Shown: piece after piece, positions 29,359-40,211 of the stretch
Position numbering within the stretch: the stretch's first letter is position 1
How the letters are laid out: every line of letters begins with the position of its first letter
Source: Streptococcus australis
Lineage (GTDB): Bacteria > Bacillota > Bacilli > Lactobacillales > Streptococcaceae
Assembly (NCBI RefSeq): GCF_003943615.1
Contig: NZ_RJPZ01000002.1
Coordinates: 302,740 to 366,739, forward strand
Direction: 5' to 3'
DNA length: 64,000 nt
Translations under genes and position numbers: made by a program
The notes under the pieces: model-generated
Databases searched by the model: none
The model's input: the letters and a program-made list of their open reading frames with translations, nothing else
What the model was told of the DNA's origin: nothing

Positions 29359-29972
29359 TGAAACTTATTTTTTTACATGGCCTAGGCCAGGATGCTCATT
29401 CTTGGCAAAGTGTTCAAGATGCACTTTCCCCCTTGCCTTCTGACTCTTTCGCTATTTTCTCTTATCCAAGCGAAAGCTACCAGGAGGCCAAAGAAAGACT
29501 GACGGAGTGTCTCCAACAAGAAAGCGAGCCCTTTATTCTGGTTGGACTCTCACTGGGTGGCGTTCTCGCTCTTGAACTCTCCAGCCAAGACTTACCACAC
29601 CTCAAGGGCTTGGTGCTCTCAGGGACACAATACAAACTCAAGACCAATCTCCTCTATCGGCTCCAGATCCTCCTCTTTCGTCTGCTTCCCAAACAGGTCT
29701 TTGAAAAGCAGGGGGCCAACAAACAGCACATGTTGCAAATCTTGACCGAGTTAAAAAGTCTTAATCTAACCAATACTGCTAAAACTTGTCAGCTCCCTAG
29801 CTTAGTGATTTGTGGCAGTAAAGATTGGGCCAATCAAGCTTCTTCGAAAAAGTTGGCAAATCTCCTGCCCAAAGGGCACTATCAAGAAATCGCAGATGGA
29901 GGCCATCTACTCAATACTCAGAAACCCAATGAACTGGCACAAGTCATCAAGGAGTTTTTGAAGAACATCTAG
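29358..29972 (+). CDS. Alpha/beta-hydrolase fold protein
   Basis: The 204-residue protein is a small alpha/beta hydrolase: LIFLHGLGQDAHSW forms the oxyanion-hole region, GLSLGGVLAL is the nucleophile elbow with its Ser, and GGHLLNT near the C-terminus holds the likely catalytic His; an Asp is in VICGSKDWA. The ATG overlaps the pabB stop by one base, so it is translationally coupled. The substrate is unknown. Coupling to folate synthesis is positional only. Confidence 0.8.
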   Translation: MKLIFLHGLGQDAHSWQSVQDALSPLPSDSFAIFSYPSESYQEAKERLTECLQQESEPFILVGLSLGGVLALELSSQDLPHLKGLVLSGTQYKLKTNLLYRLQILLFRLLPKQVFEKQGANKQHMLQILTELKSLNLTNTAKTCQLPSLVICGSKDWANQASSKKLANLLPKGHYQEIADGGHLLNTQKPNELAQVIKEFLKNI

Positions 29973-30030
29973 TAAAAAAGGACAGAAGCCTTCTTGAATC
30001 AAGATAGTCTAACTGTTCTTTTTTACTTTT
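29971..30030 (+). terminator. Terminator of pabB-hydrolase
   Basis: AGTAAAAAAGGACAG pairs with CTGTTCTTTTTTACT (14 of 15, the remaining pair G-U) around an inner short hairpin, followed by T-rich sequence. Confidence 0.65.
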
Positions 30031-30136
30031 TAAAATTTTAGAAATATTTTAGAATTGCTTGATAGTTATTTGAAAAGCAAGCTGTATACTAAGAGTGTAA
30101 AGAAAACAACTAGTCATTTGGACGAAGGAGAAAACC

Positions 30137-31045
30137 ATGGAAAAAGTATTAGAAATTTCCCATTTGAGTAAAAAATTTGGTCAACAATACGCCTTAAACG
30201 ATGTGAATCTGAGCATTCGCAAAGGTGATGTCTACGGCCTGATCGGTAAGAACGGAGCTGGGAAAACCACCCTCATCAAGGTCATTACCCAGCTAATTCA
30301 AGAAACTGACGGAAGCGTCTCCCTCTTTGCTTCTACAAATCGCTCCCAGTGGACCCAAGCCCTGAAACGTGTCGGATCCGTCATTGAGAGTCCCGTGGCA
30401 CACAAACATATGACTGCCTATCAAAACTTAGTCTACTATTGCAAGGCTCGCCATATCCCAAACCCCGACCAGGTCATCAAAGAAACTCTGAACTATGTCG
30501 GCCTGAGTAATACAGGCAAGAAAAAATTTCGTGATTTTTCACTGGGAATGAAACAACGGTTGGGAATTGCCATTGCGCTCATTGCCAAACCCGACTTCCT
30601 CATTCTGGACGAACCCATCAATGGTCTTGATCCGGTCGGAATCAAGGAATTTCGTCAGATGATCAAGCGCCTCAATGATGAACTCGGCATGACCATCCTC
30701 ATTTCCAGTCATATCCTCTCTGAACTCTATCTGGTTGCTAATCGCTTTGGCATTGTCGACCAAGGACGCCTGATCAAAGAAATTAGCAAGGCCGAATTCG
30801 AGGAGCAAGGCGAAGACTATATCATCCTCAAGACCAATCAACTAGCCCTCGCGAGTCAACTGATCCAGGATCAACTCCATCATCGCATCAAGGTCATCGA
30901 TAAGGATGGAGAAATCCATATCTTTGGCCAGACTCACGATATTAAAGTCATCGTCAAAGCCCTCGTTCAAGCGGATATTGACGTGGACGAAATCTACTAT
31001 GCCCGCCAAGATCTAGAAAAATTCTTTACAGACTTGGTAGACTAG
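30137..31045 (+). CDS. ABC transporter ATP-binding protein (BcrA-like)
   Basis: The 302-residue NTPase has Walker A GKNGAGKTT, signature FSLGMKQRLGIA, Walker B FLILDEP and the H-loop SSHILSEL. It fits the ABC-2 type exporter ATPases that include bacitracin and lantibiotic self-protection proteins (BcrA, NukF). GAAGGAGA precedes the ATG. The permease gene follows after 56 bases. A TATACT at 30085-30090 may be its -10; TTGCTT/AAGCAA inverted copies (30055-30060, 30075-30080) lie just upstream. Substrate unknown; peptide antibiotic export is an inference. Confidence 0.88.
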   Translation: MEKVLEISHLSKKFGQQYALNDVNLSIRKGDVYGLIGKNGAGKTTLIKVITQLIQETDGSVSLFASTNRSQWTQALKRVGSVIESPVAHKHMTAYQNLVYYCKARHIPNPDQVIKETLNYVGLSNTGKKKFRDFSLGMKQRLGIAIALIAKPDFLILDEPINGLDPVGIKEFRQMIKRLNDELGMTILISSHILSELYLVANRFGIVDQGRLIKEISKAEFEEQGEDYIILKTNQLALASQLIQDQLHHRIKVIDKDGEIHIFGQTHDIKVIVKALVQADIDVDEIYYARQDLEKFFTDLVD

Positions 31046-31101
31046 TCCAAATACCATCTTCCTGTATAACCTATCCACACATTTCATTTAGGAGATTTAT
31101 C

Positions 31102-31854
31102 ATGTTGCATACTATTCAAGCAGATTTTTATAGACTTTTTCGCTCCAAAGGTTTTTGGATTACAGAAGCCATTCTCGTTCTCAATATCCTGTCTGGAGTC
31201 ATCTTTGGAGCTACCGGACACGTCGGTGTCAATACGGAATCCAAATTACCCCAAGCGACCGAAGTTTGGACTGGCTTTAAAGCCTTGACCAACTATTCCT
31301 CCAGCATCAGTGTGACCATCCTCTTTACCATTATTGTCATCACCCTGGTCCTGGGAACAGACTTAACACAAAACTTATACAAGAATAGTTTGGCCTATGG
31401 CGTCTCTCGCACCAGCTACTACTTTGCTAAAAGTGCTGTTGTCTTGACCATTGCTCTTTTCCAATTCCTCGTTTCTTATGGTCTCGTCTTCTTGATTGCG
31501 ACCCTCTACAATGGACTTGGCACCATGCCAGATCACTTCTTGGCTCATTTTGGACTGACCCTACTGATTCAGTTCCTCTCCACCTTGGCTTGGGTCAGCA
31601 TCATTTCCTTCCTCCTTTACGCTAGCCAATCCATCACCTTGGCCTTCGTTGGCTACTTCGTTGGAAATATCTTCTTAAGCCTTCCTGCGCTCTTCTTTAA
31701 AGACATCGACATTTTGCACTATCTAAACTTGGAATTCCAATATTCCATGGTCCAAAGTACGACAGCAACAAACAATACCCTCTCTATCGCCCTTGGATTC
31801 ATCCTTGTTTTCGGATTCCTGGGACTAGCTACCTTTAAACACAAAGATTTATAA
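31102..31854 (+). CDS. ABC-2 type permease
   Basis: The 250-residue protein has six hydrophobic segments in the pattern of ABC-2 permeases that partner BcrA-like ATPases. The first lies near 20-40 after a short N-terminal cytoplasmic part ending RLFRSKGFWI. Together with the preceding ATPase gene it forms a two-protein exporter. AGGAGATTT precedes the ATG. It converges on a two-component system whose genes end 30 bases away. Confidence 0.8.
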   Translation: MLHTIQADFYRLFRSKGFWITEAILVLNILSGVIFGATGHVGVNTESKLPQATEVWTGFKALTNYSSSISVTILFTIIVITLVLGTDLTQNLYKNSLAYGVSRTSYYFAKSAVVLTIALFQFLVSYGLVFLIATLYNGLGTMPDHFLAHFGLTLLIQFLSTLAWVSIISFLLYASQSITLAFVGYFVGNIFLSLPALFFKDIDILHYLNLEFQYSMVQSTTATNNTLSIALGFILVFGFLGLATFKHKDL

Positions 31855-31861
31855 AAACAAA

Positions 31862-31886
31862 AAGGCTTGACGATTGGTCAAGCCTT
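31862..31886. terminator. Bidirectional terminator between the ABC permease and the sensor kinase
   Basis: AAGGCTTGAC / GTCAAGCCTT, a perfect 10-bp stem with a 5-base loop. The right end overlaps the last codon of the kinase gene. Confidence 0.7.
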
Positions 31887-32766
31887 ACTGTTTTAATGTA
31901 ATGGTTAAGATAAACCAATCTGCCTCCGTTGCCAGTTGCAAATCTCCCCCTAAGATTTCTACAAAATTTTGAATGATGTAGAGACCCAGGCCAGAAGACT
32001 CCTCTGTGTCCGATAGATTTTCGGAGTAGAAGCGACTAGCTAATTGGTCTAAGTGTTGAATCGGCTGTTGCACAATATTTCGCAGTTCGACCCGAATTGT
32101 CTCCGCATCAGAAGTCAGGGTCAAACGGGCCTCTTCCTTCCCATGCTTGAGGACATTGCTGAACATATTTTGCAAGAGGCGCTCCCAAAGCTCAGGATCA
32201 GTAGCATAATGGAGATGCTCTTCTAACTCTACCTCTAGTGCAATCCCCGCCTCAGACAAGCTATCATAATACTGGAATAACTGCTGAGTTAGGACTTGGC
32301 TGAGATTAACGTCTGAAAGCCGAGGCTGAATGGCACCCTCCATCAAGCGTCTGTATTCCAAGAGTGATTCCAAGCGTTTTGAGACGACTTGAAGATTGGA
32401 AGCAATTTTTTTCAGTTTTCCCTCTTCTTGCGTCCCACTCTTGATGATTTGTTGGGTATAACCAGACGCAATGGTCAAAGGCGTCCGAATATCGTGAGCA
32501 ATATTACTGATGGCCATATCCAAGGTTTTCTTCTCTTGAAAGGCAATCCGATTGGTCCGCTCGATCTGGTCAAAGAGCTCACTGACCTGTTTGGTCAAGG
32601 CGACCAATTCTTTATTTGAAACACGTGACGTCAACCGTACCCCACTCCCATTTTGGAGCTTCTTTTGAATCTGCTCCTGCAAATCCTTTAAAGCTGAAAG
32701 CAAGCGAACATAGCCCAGTCCCAAGAGAAGGACAAGGAAGACTAGAACTAGAACCAATCCCCACAT
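31885..32766 (-). CDS. Sensor histidine kinase with one membrane helix
   Basis: The 293-residue kinase starts with a single membrane helix (about 3-22) and has almost no outside domain, so it may sense within the membrane or through a partner. The phospho-accepting His is in SNIAHDIRTPLTIASGY (about 87-103); the ATP-binding domain has NMFSNVLKHG (N box) and SSGLGLYI (G2 box). The start ATG overlaps the regulator stop by one base. Such short intramembrane-sensing kinases often respond to cell-wall antibiotics with an ABC exporter, and one lies next door. Confidence 0.88.
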   Translation of the reverse strand: MWGLVLVLVFLVLLLGLGYVRLLSALKDLQEQIQKKLQNGSGVRLTSRVSNKELVALTKQVSELFDQIERTNRIAFQEKKTLDMAISNIAHDIRTPLTIASGYTQQIIKSGTQEEGKLKKIASNLQVVSKRLESLLEYRRLMEGAIQPRLSDVNLSQVLTQQLFQYYDSLSEAGIALEVELEEHLHYATDPELWERLLQNMFSNVLKHGKEEARLTLTSDAETIRVELRNIVQQPIQHLDQLASRFYSENLSDTEESSGLGLYIIQNFVEILGGDLQLATEADWFILTITLKQ

Positions 32767-33455
32767 TATTTGTCTCCTTTCAAGCGAACACCCAAGCCCC
32801 AGACGGTTTCAATGTAATCCTCATTAGGATCGAGTTGGGCAATTTTCTTTCGGAGATTGCTCAATTGGGCATTGAGCGTATTGTCTCCAGGCAGATAGAC
32901 TTCTTCCCAGACTGCCTCATACAATTCTTCTTTGGTGAAAATCTTCTTTGGATGCGCCAATAAAGTTTCAAAAATTTGAAATTCCTTTTTACCTAAGCGA
33001 AGCGTTTTTTCTCCAGACTCCAGTTCAAAGCTTTCTGGGTTCAGAACCAGATTTTTAAAAGTCAGCTTTTTCGATGATGGAGCTTCCTGTGCCGGAGTGA
33101 GGTTACTTCTCAGTTGCACCGTCACCCGAGCCGCCACCTCATCCAGATTAAAGGGCTTGACGATATAATCATTGGCACCTGCAAGGAGATACTGGCTAAT
33201 GAGGTGTTTATCACCAAGAGCTGTCATCATGATGACCGGTACCTGACTCTGCAAACGGATTTCCTCAAGGACCTGATCCCCATTTTTCCCAGGGAGCATG
33301 ATATCGAGAAGGACCAAATCAATGCTTTCTTGCTGGAAGAGTCGCAGCCCTTCTGTACCTGAAAAAGCCTGAAGCACCTCATGGTCTTCGCTTAAGAGAC
33401 TATACAAAATTTCTTGGATATCATTATTATCTTCAATTAATAAGATGCGTGCCAC
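32766..33455 (-). CDS. OmpR-family response regulator
   Basis: The 229-residue regulator has a receiver domain (LLIEDNND, phosphoacceptor Asp in VLLDIMLPG, conserved Lys in DYIVKPF) and a C-terminal winged helix (EVYLPGDNTLNAQLSNLRKK, TVWGLGVRL). I prefer GTG 33455, eight bases after GGAG, over GTG 33464, which overlaps that site. Likely targets are its own operon and the neighbouring exporter, though no shared direct repeat was found in the two promoters. Confidence 0.9.
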   Translation of the reverse strand: MARILLIEDNNDIQEILYSLLSEDHEVLQAFSGTEGLRLFQQESIDLVLLDIMLPGKNGDQVLEEIRLQSQVPVIMMTALGDKHLISQYLLAGANDYIVKPFNLDEVAARVTVQLRSNLTPAQEAPSSKKLTFKNLVLNPESFELESGEKTLRLGKKEFQIFETLLAHPKKIFTKEELYEAVWEEVYLPGDNTLNAQLSNLRKKIAQLDPNEDYIETVWGLGVRLKGDK

Positions 33456-33503
33456 TTGCCTCACTCCTCTTTTCTATGCTTACGAAATCATTTCTATTCC
33501 CCT

Positions 33504-33532
33504 AGCCTATCAAATAAAGGGACCTTCGTCAA
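33504..33532 (-). promoter_or_regulatory. Promoter of the two-component operon
   Basis: On the minus strand: TTGACG (33527-33532), 17 bases, TAGGCT (33504-33509). Confidence 0.55.
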
Positions 33533-33597
33533 TGAAAATCTGATAAAATCCTATAGTCCCCAGGTAGAGCTGCATGGTAGGTCATCACAAGATGAAC

Positions 33598-33627
33598 TTG
33601 ACTATCCTTTCTTTCAAAGGGTATAAT
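33598..33627 (+). promoter_or_regulatory. Promoter of the 33659 gene
   Basis: TTGACT (33598-33603), 18 bases, TATAAT (33622-33627). Confidence 0.7.
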
Positions 33628-33658
33628 AGGACCAATGACACAATAGGGAGAATCATCT

Positions 33659-34192
33659 ATGAAAAAAAATGCCAAAACTCAAATCAGCCTTGTATCCATT
33701 CTCGTCATCCTGGGCGTTGGTGCAAGAATGATGCGAGTCATCCATCGCCAGCAAATCAGGGAGCAAAATAGACAAACCGTCCAAACGACTAAAAAGGTTG
33801 CAGAGTTTCAGAAAACACTAGACGAGGAAGAAACCAAGAAACGGAACGAAACCTTCAACAAGATTTTTAATGATTCCCTAATTCAGAAAAATTTTGAAAA
33901 TTGGCAAAAAGTCGATGAACTTCATGGTTTGGGACAAAGAACTGGGCAATTTTATATCTATAACTTTGAAAAAAAAGAAGAGATACTCTTAGAGAATACA
34001 GATCAAGCGTTTGTTCTACCCATTCGGGACAAGAGTGATAACGTCACATTTCAGGCTATCTTTGCCCACAAGGACGGTCAGTGGCACATCATGAAACCAG
34101 ACGGAAGTTCACAGTTGCAACTAGGAGAAGCCAACATTTCCGCTGAATCTAAGTTTGTCATCGAAAACAATGTCTTAGACTACGACCAGTAA
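33659..34192 (+). CDS. Uncharacterised membrane-anchored protein
   Basis: Not recognised. The 177-residue protein has one N-terminal hydrophobic segment (about 8-24), then a highly charged helical stretch (about 30-75, Gln/Lys/Glu-rich, probable coiled coil) and a beta-rich C-terminal domain (about 90-177). There is no lipobox cysteine. AGGGAG is placed before the ATG and it has its own promoter and terminator, so it is a real single-gene unit. The shape suggests a small extracytoplasmic protein held by a stalk. Confidence 0.65.
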   Translation: MKKNAKTQISLVSILVILGVGARMMRVIHRQQIREQNRQTVQTTKKVAEFQKTLDEEETKKRNETFNKIFNDSLIQKNFENWQKVDELHGLGQRTGQFYIYNFEKKEEILLENTDQAFVLPIRDKSDNVTFQAIFAHKDGQWHIMKPDGSSQLQLGEANISAESKFVIENNVLDYDQ

Positions 34193-34221
34193 ATCAATAA
34201 GGACTTGCCTTAATGACATAC

Positions 34222-34266
34222 AAAAAGCTTAGGACCCCAGCTTGCAGTTGGGATTCTAAGCTTTTT
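34222..34266. terminator. Bidirectional terminator between 33659 gene and bglA
   Basis: AAAAAGCTTAG ... CTAAGCTTTTT with further pairing CCCA/TGGG inside. T-runs lie on both sides. Confidence 0.75.
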
Positions 34267-34318
34267 AGTTTGCTGTCAGAGAGTCATCCAGAAGTTGGCG
34301 AAGCTCTACAGGAGACGT

Positions 34319-35773
<1,455 letters not shown>

Positions 35774-35876
35774 TCATCCTTAAATCTATTATATCCCTGT
35801 CTAATCCGAAAGTCTTACAGCATCCTAGGAAAAACTGATACTATTCTAAGATTGTTTCTATTCAAGCGCAACATAA

Positions 35877-35900
35877 AAAGACCGGATGACTCCGATCTTT
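35877..35900 (-). terminator. Terminator of the VOC gene
   Basis: AAAGA-c-CGGA ... TCCG-a-TCTTT. It is almost identical to the spxB terminator at 36329-36356. Confidence 0.65.
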
Positions 35901-35966
35901 CAATAGTTCATATTTTCACATTCTGTTTTAAGAATAATTAAGGTTGACTTCAAATGACTAAACGTC

Positions 35967-36314
35967 CTATTTCATACGATAAAAATCAATGACTAGACCA
36001 GCAGGGCCTTTAACTAGCAAAGATTCTGTTCCCCAATCAGTTGCAGCTGGGCCATGTAATATTTCAGCGCCAAGCTCTTTCAACCGTTTGTAGTTCTGGT
36101 CTACATCCTCAACCTCAATGTGAAGAATGATTCCTGACTGAAAATCTTCCAAAGGAATCAGGTGATTTTGTGATAACATGAGACAATGACTGCCAATTGT
36201 AAACTGAGCAAAACCATCATCAACATAATCAGCCTTTTTATCCAAAAGACGCTCCAAGTCAGAACAGACTTGGGGAGCATTTGAAACGATAATATCTAAT
36301 TGATTTAAATTCAT
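35967..36314 (-). CDS. VOC (glyoxalase/bleomycin-resistance) family protein
   Basis: The 115-residue protein has the beta-alpha-beta-beta-beta arrangement of the vicinal oxygen chelate fold, with HIEVEDVDQNYKRLKELGAEI and TESLLVKGPAGLVIDFYRM as typical blocks. CTGGAGGA precedes the ATG. It lies downstream of spxB but is separated from it by a terminator that also recurs after it. The reaction is unknown; stress or metabolite detoxification would be a guess. Confidence 0.75.
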   Translation of the reverse strand: MNLNQLDIIVSNAPQVCSDLERLLDKKADYVDDGFAQFTIGSHCLMLSQNHLIPLEDFQSGIILHIEVEDVDQNYKRLKELGAEILHGPAATDWGTESLLVKGPAGLVIDFYRMK

Positions 36315-36328
36315 TTGTTATCCTCCAG

Positions 36329-36356
36329 AAAAAGACCGGATGGCTCCGATCTTTTT
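36329..36356 (-). terminator. Terminator of spxB
   Basis: AAAAAGA-c-CGGA tggc TCCG-a-TCTTTTT, with a long T-run on the minus strand. Confidence 0.75.
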
Positions 36357-36401
36357 AAGTTCCACTCTGTGAAAATCAAAGAATAAATTCGACGAGAGGA
36401 A

Positions 36402-38177
36402 TTATTTGATTGCGCGTGATTGCAACCCTTCTTCTTCCAAGAAGAGACGGAATGGTACGAGTTCTTCTGCTTCGTATTTTTCCTTGAAGGCTTTGATCGC
36501 CTCTTCTGAATGAAGTTTTGGATCCAACTCAAGTACTTCTACTGGAAGTGGACGGTGTTGTGTGATGCGAGCATCGATCACAACAGTTTTACCTTCTTTG
36601 TTGAGTTTAACAGCTTCAGCGACAACTGCATCGATATCTTCGATACGGTTAACGGTAAATCCAACTGCACCTTGTGCTTCAGCAATTTTCGCGTAGTCAG
36701 CATTTGTAAAGTCTACACCAAACAAGTGTTTGTTTGTATCTTCGTATTTGTTCTTGATGAAGGCATACTCATCGTTTGTGAAGACAACGTTGATAACTGG
36801 AAGGTTGTATTGAACGTTTGTGATCACGTCTGGGTACACCATGTTGAAGGCTCCGTCACCCATGATATTCCATACTTGGCGGTCTGGATTGTCTTTCTTA
36901 GCAGCGATACCACCAGGGATTGCGATACCCATTGTTGCAAAGAGTGGAGATGTACGCCACATATTCTTAGGTGTCATGTGAAGGTGACGAGTAGATGTTT
37001 GAGTTGAGTTACCGACGTCGATTGAGTAGATCGCATCTTCATCAGCGTATTTGTTGATGGCATTGTAGACTTGGTACAATTGCAATTCACCCTCAGTTTT
37101 ACCTTCGAGCTTGTTCATGTAATCACGCCAGTTTTGGTTGTTCTTCACGTTTGCACGCCACCATGGAGTAGACTCAACTGGGTTTACTTTGTCAAGGATC
37201 GCTTTCGCTGCTTGACCTGCGTCACCAAGGATAGATGCGTCAAGGGCATGACGTTTACCAAGTTTGTAAGGGTCGATGTCTACTTGGATGAATTTTTCAG
37301 TGTTTTTGAAGGCTTCGTAAACTTCAGCAAATGGGAAGTTTGAACCAAGGAAAAGAACTGTGTCTGCTTCAAAGACCACTTCGTTGGCTGGTTTCCAACC
37401 AACACGGTAAGCAGAACCAGTTAAACCTTCGTAGTTCCATTCGAAAGCTTCGAAGTTTTTACCAGTTGTGATGATTGGTGCTTTGATTTTACGTGACAAT
37501 TCAGTAATCACTTCACCAGCTTTTACACCACCGTAACCAGCGTAGATAACTGGACGTTCAGCATTGTTCAAGATTTCAACAGCTTTATCAATTTCAACTT
37601 CGTTCAAAGCAGGAGCGATAAATGAACGCTCGTATGAACCTGAACCGTAGTATGAGTTTTCGTCGATTTCTTGGAAACCAAAGTTTACTGGAATTTCAAC
37701 AACGGCTGGACCTTTTTTAGAAACAGCAGCACGGCAAGCTTCGTCAATAACTTTTGGCAATTGCTCTGCGTAAGCGACACGTTTGTTGTAAACAGCGATA
37801 CCGTTGTACATTGGGTTTTGGTTAAGCTCTTGGAAGGCATCCATGTTGAGCTCGTTGTTTGGACGTGATCCAAGGATCGCGAGGAATGGAGTGTTATCCA
37901 TAGCTGCATCGTAAACACCGTTGATCAAGTGAGTGGCACCAGGTCCACCTGAACCAACTGCAACACCGATAGAACCACCAAATTTAGCTTGCATAACCGC
38001 TGCAAGAGCACCTGTTTCTTCGTGGCGAACTTGCAAGAAACGGATATCTTTGTCTTCAGCCAAAGCGTCCATCAATGAGCTGAGTGTTCCTGATGGGATA
38101 CCGTAGATAGTGTCTACGCCCCATGTTTTCAATACGTTGAGCATTGCTGCAGAAGCAGTAATTTTCCCTTGAGTCAT
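36402..38177 (-). CDS. spxB: Pyruvate oxidase
   Basis: Thiamine-diphosphate/FAD enzyme turning pyruvate, phosphate and oxygen into acetyl phosphate, CO2 and hydrogen peroxide. In oral streptococci it is the main peroxide source used against competitors. The 591-residue protein has the ThDP motif starting at [12 protein letters not shown], the N-terminal [12 protein letters not shown] and VRHEETGA blocks and a mid FAD-binding domain. AAGGAGAG precedes the ATG. A cre-like site lies downstream of its presumed start point, consistent with CcpA control. Confidence 0.95.
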   Translation of the reverse strand: MTQGKITASAAMLNVLKTWGVDTIYGIPSGTLSSLMDALAEDKDIRFLQVRHEETGALAAVMQAKFGGSIGVAVGSGGPGATHLINGVYDAAMDNTPFLAILGSRPNNELNMDAFQELNQNPMYNGIAVYNKRVAYAEQLPKVIDEACRAAVSKKGPAVVEIPVNFGFQEIDENSYYGSGSYERSFIAPALNEVEIDKAVEILNNAERPVIYAGYGGVKAGEVITELSRKIKAPIITTGKNFEAFEWNYEGLTGSAYRVGWKPANEVVFEADTVLFLGSNFPFAEVYEAFKNTEKFIQVDIDPYKLGKRHALDASILGDAGQAAKAILDKVNPVESTPWWRANVKNNQNWRDYMNKLEGKTEGELQLYQVYNAINKYADEDAIYSIDVGNSTQTSTRHLHMTPKNMWRTSPLFATMGIAIPGGIAAKKDNPDRQVWNIMGDGAFNMVYPDVITNVQYNLPVINVVFTNDEYAFIKNKYEDTNKHLFGVDFTNADYAKIAEAQGAVGFTVNRIEDIDAVVAEAVKLNKEGKTVVIDARITQHRPLPVEVLELDPKLHSEEAIKAFKEKYEAEELVPFRLFLEEEGLQSRAIK

Positions 38178-38234
38178 TAAAACTCTCCTTCAATAAAAAT
38201 AATTGTCAGCCTTTGAACTGAATTCGACAAAGAG

Positions 38235-38265
38235 TGAAAACGTTTCAAACAACTTTACTATATCA
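38235..38265 (-). promoter_or_regulatory. spxB promoter with cre-like site
   Basis: On the minus strand an extended -10 TGA-TATAGT (38257-38265) is followed, about 9 bases later, by a cre-like sequence at 38235-38248 (TGAAAACGTTTCAA on the plus strand; 12 of 14 match to TGWAARCGYTTWCW). A site there would act as a roadblock or block initiation. The rest of the 38178-38509 gap shows only the terminator below. Confidence 0.5.
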
Positions 38266-38467
38266 ATTTATCACGTTTTATTGCCCTTGTATAAGAATAT
38301 GCTCACTGAACACCTGGAACTATTACATAACACAACAGCGAAATCTGTTCTGTTTCTGCAAACTATTTTATAACAGAAGGGATAAACCGCACAACAACAA
38401 GGTTTCTAGCTGTTATAAAATTAGTACAAAATGGAGCATATTCCCAAACTGTTCCACAGAAGGTATC

Positions 38468-38506
38468 AAAAAATCCTAGCAGAAAATAGATTTTCCCTGC
38501 TAGGAT
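38468..38506 (-). terminator. Terminator of the GDSL gene
   Basis: ATCCTAGCAG (38473-38482) / CTGCTAGGAT (38497-38506), then six T on the minus strand. Confidence 0.8.
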
Positions 38507-38509
38507 GGG

Positions 38510-39142
38510 TTATAGTTCGTTTTGAATAGCCTTACTCAAGACCCTGTATCCTTCAATTGTTAAATGAAGACCATCTGTTGTATAAGCCGGTTTGAGCTGA
38601 CCATCTTCACCGATCAAGCTCTCAAAAACATTGATAAATTCGACATTCATCATTCCTTGAGCCAGCTCATGATAAGCCTGATTCAAGGTCTGAATCTTTT
38701 GATTGGTCCGGATATAGACTGTCCCCTTGTAGTTTTCTCCCTCATTCACAGGGAGAACCGAAACAAGTTTGATTTGCGCCAAGGGCAAGAGTCGCACCAT
38801 CTCCTGTAGGATTATGGACATGTTATCAATGGTTTCTGACAGGGGCATTTCCTTGCCAATGTCATTGGTTCCGATTAGTAAGAAAATCTTATCCACTGCT
38901 TGACCAAAAATATGGGCATCTAGATTCTCTCTTAAGAGGTCTGTCTTGTAGCCTCTGATTCCCCGATTCACCATATACTGATCCGTCAAAAGCAACTCTT
39001 GCAGAGGATAGTATTCGATGATAGAGTCTCCTATAAAAAGAATATCGGGTTCCTTCAAAGGATTTTGATTCAGCTCTCGGTAGTTCTGTTGTATTTTTGC
39101 CTGTTCTTTCAAGAGCCAGGTCTCCAATAATTGTACAGCCAT
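38510..39142 (-). CDS. SGNH/GDSL-family esterase
   Basis: The 210-residue hydrolase has block I LFIGDSIIEYYP with the catalytic Ser, the Gly block NRGIRGYKT, block III LLIGTNDIGKE, and block V TTDGLHLTIEGY with catalytic Asp and His. There is no signal peptide, so it is cytoplasmic. Family members deacetylate sugars or act on lipids. It lies 52 bases after a HAD phosphatase gene on the same strand, so the two may be cotranscribed. Substrate unknown. Confidence 0.85.
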   Translation of the reverse strand: MAVQLLETWLLKEQAKIQQNYRELNQNPLKEPDILFIGDSIIEYYPLQELLLTDQYMVNRGIRGYKTDLLRENLDAHIFGQAVDKIFLLIGTNDIGKEMPLSETIDNMSIILQEMVRLLPLAQIKLVSVLPVNEGENYKGTVYIRTNQKIQTLNQAYHELAQGMMNVEFINVFESLIGEDGQLKPAYTTDGLHLTIEGYRVLSKAIQNEL

Positions 39143-39194
39143 AAAGACTCCTTTCGATTCGTATGGTAGAAACTATGTGCGGTAGATTACTCGC

Positions 39195-40028
39195 CTAGTC
39201 GAAACTTAGTCTTCCGTCCAAATAGGCTTCAATCATTTCATAAACCCCACCTTCTTGGTGAGATGGCGCTGTATAACGGGCTGCTTGTCGAGCATGGACG
39301 TCCGCATTTTCCATCGCATAGGAATAGGTCGCTAACTCCAGCATTTCCACATCGTTTTGGCTATCGCCAAATGCTATTAAATGCCCACCATCAACGCCCC
39401 AGTGTTCTTCCAAGAATTGAATAGCTGTAGCCTTATTGACCTCCGGTTGCAGAATATCGATGGCTCCATAACCACTAGCTGCCGGAAGCAGGCGCTCCCC
39501 AAACTCTTCGCGCAACTCTTGCACAAAGACTTCGACTTTTTCAGTGTCAGTGACGACACTTATCTTCAGAACCTGCTCACCATGCTCTTGGACCAAATCA
39601 TCCACAAAGCGCATCCGTCTGTAAAAAGCTGTAGCTAACTCAGGCGTCATCAATTGCTCTAAAAGAGGAAACTCTGTTCCTTTCTTGGCATAGGCTCCAG
39701 ATAGGCTACTGACGACCAGATGAAGTTCTTCTTCTCGACCTTCTAGATAACGCAAGACCTCCTGCACCAGCTCTTCAGGCCAGCTACACTCTCGGATGAG
39801 CTTTCCCTTCTCTAATATCCGTGCACCATTGGCTAGAACCAAGGTGACACGATCTTTCAGCTCTCCCAAGACATGAGCCATACGGCTATAGCCATTCCCC
39901 GTCGCAATAACAAAGGGAATCCCTCTTTGGTCTAGCTGATCCAAGATGCGGCTCAGACGCTCACGGTCAACCTCTCCTTGCGCATCCATCAGAGTACCGT
40001 CCATGTCTGTCGCAATCATTTGTATCAT
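39195..40028 (-). CDS. Cof-type HAD-IIB phosphatase
   Basis: The 277-residue protein has the HAD nucleophile motif MIATDMDGTLMD, motif II in VIATGNG, a C2B-type cap domain, and motif IV GDSQNDVEMLELA. Cof-type enzymes dephosphorylate sugar phosphates, flavin or PLP precursors with broad specificity. I chose ATG 40028 with AGAGG eight bases upstream rather than the GTG three codons earlier. It is divergent from an AraC regulator. Confidence 0.85.
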   Translation of the reverse strand: MIQMIATDMDGTLMDAQGEVDRERLSRILDQLDQRGIPFVIATGNGYSRMAHVLGELKDRVTLVLANGARILEKGKLIRECSWPEELVQEVLRYLEGREEELHLVVSSLSGAYAKKGTEFPLLEQLMTPELATAFYRRMRFVDDLVQEHGEQVLKISVVTDTEKVEVFVQELREEFGERLLPAASGYGAIDILQPEVNKATAIQFLEEHWGVDGGHLIAFGDSQNDVEMLELATYSYAMENADVHARQAARYTAPSHQEGGVYEMIEAYLDGRLSFD

Positions 40029-40211
40029 ACCAGCCACCTCTTTCTATCTTGTCCCTATTATACACCATTTCCTAGTCATTTTGGGCCTTCTTTGCCACAA
40101 ACGCTCCCTTCTCCCCATCCTTAAAATTTTAGAAATTCCACCGAATCCTCTTTAATTTTCGGTCCAATTTTATTATAATATAGATAATAGATTTTCCCTG
40201 TATGAAGTAAC

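Noticed and set aside
36510..37007. 165-codon plus-strand frame inside spxB
   Set aside because: Cys/Phe/Val-rich product typical of a shadow of a highly expressed gene.
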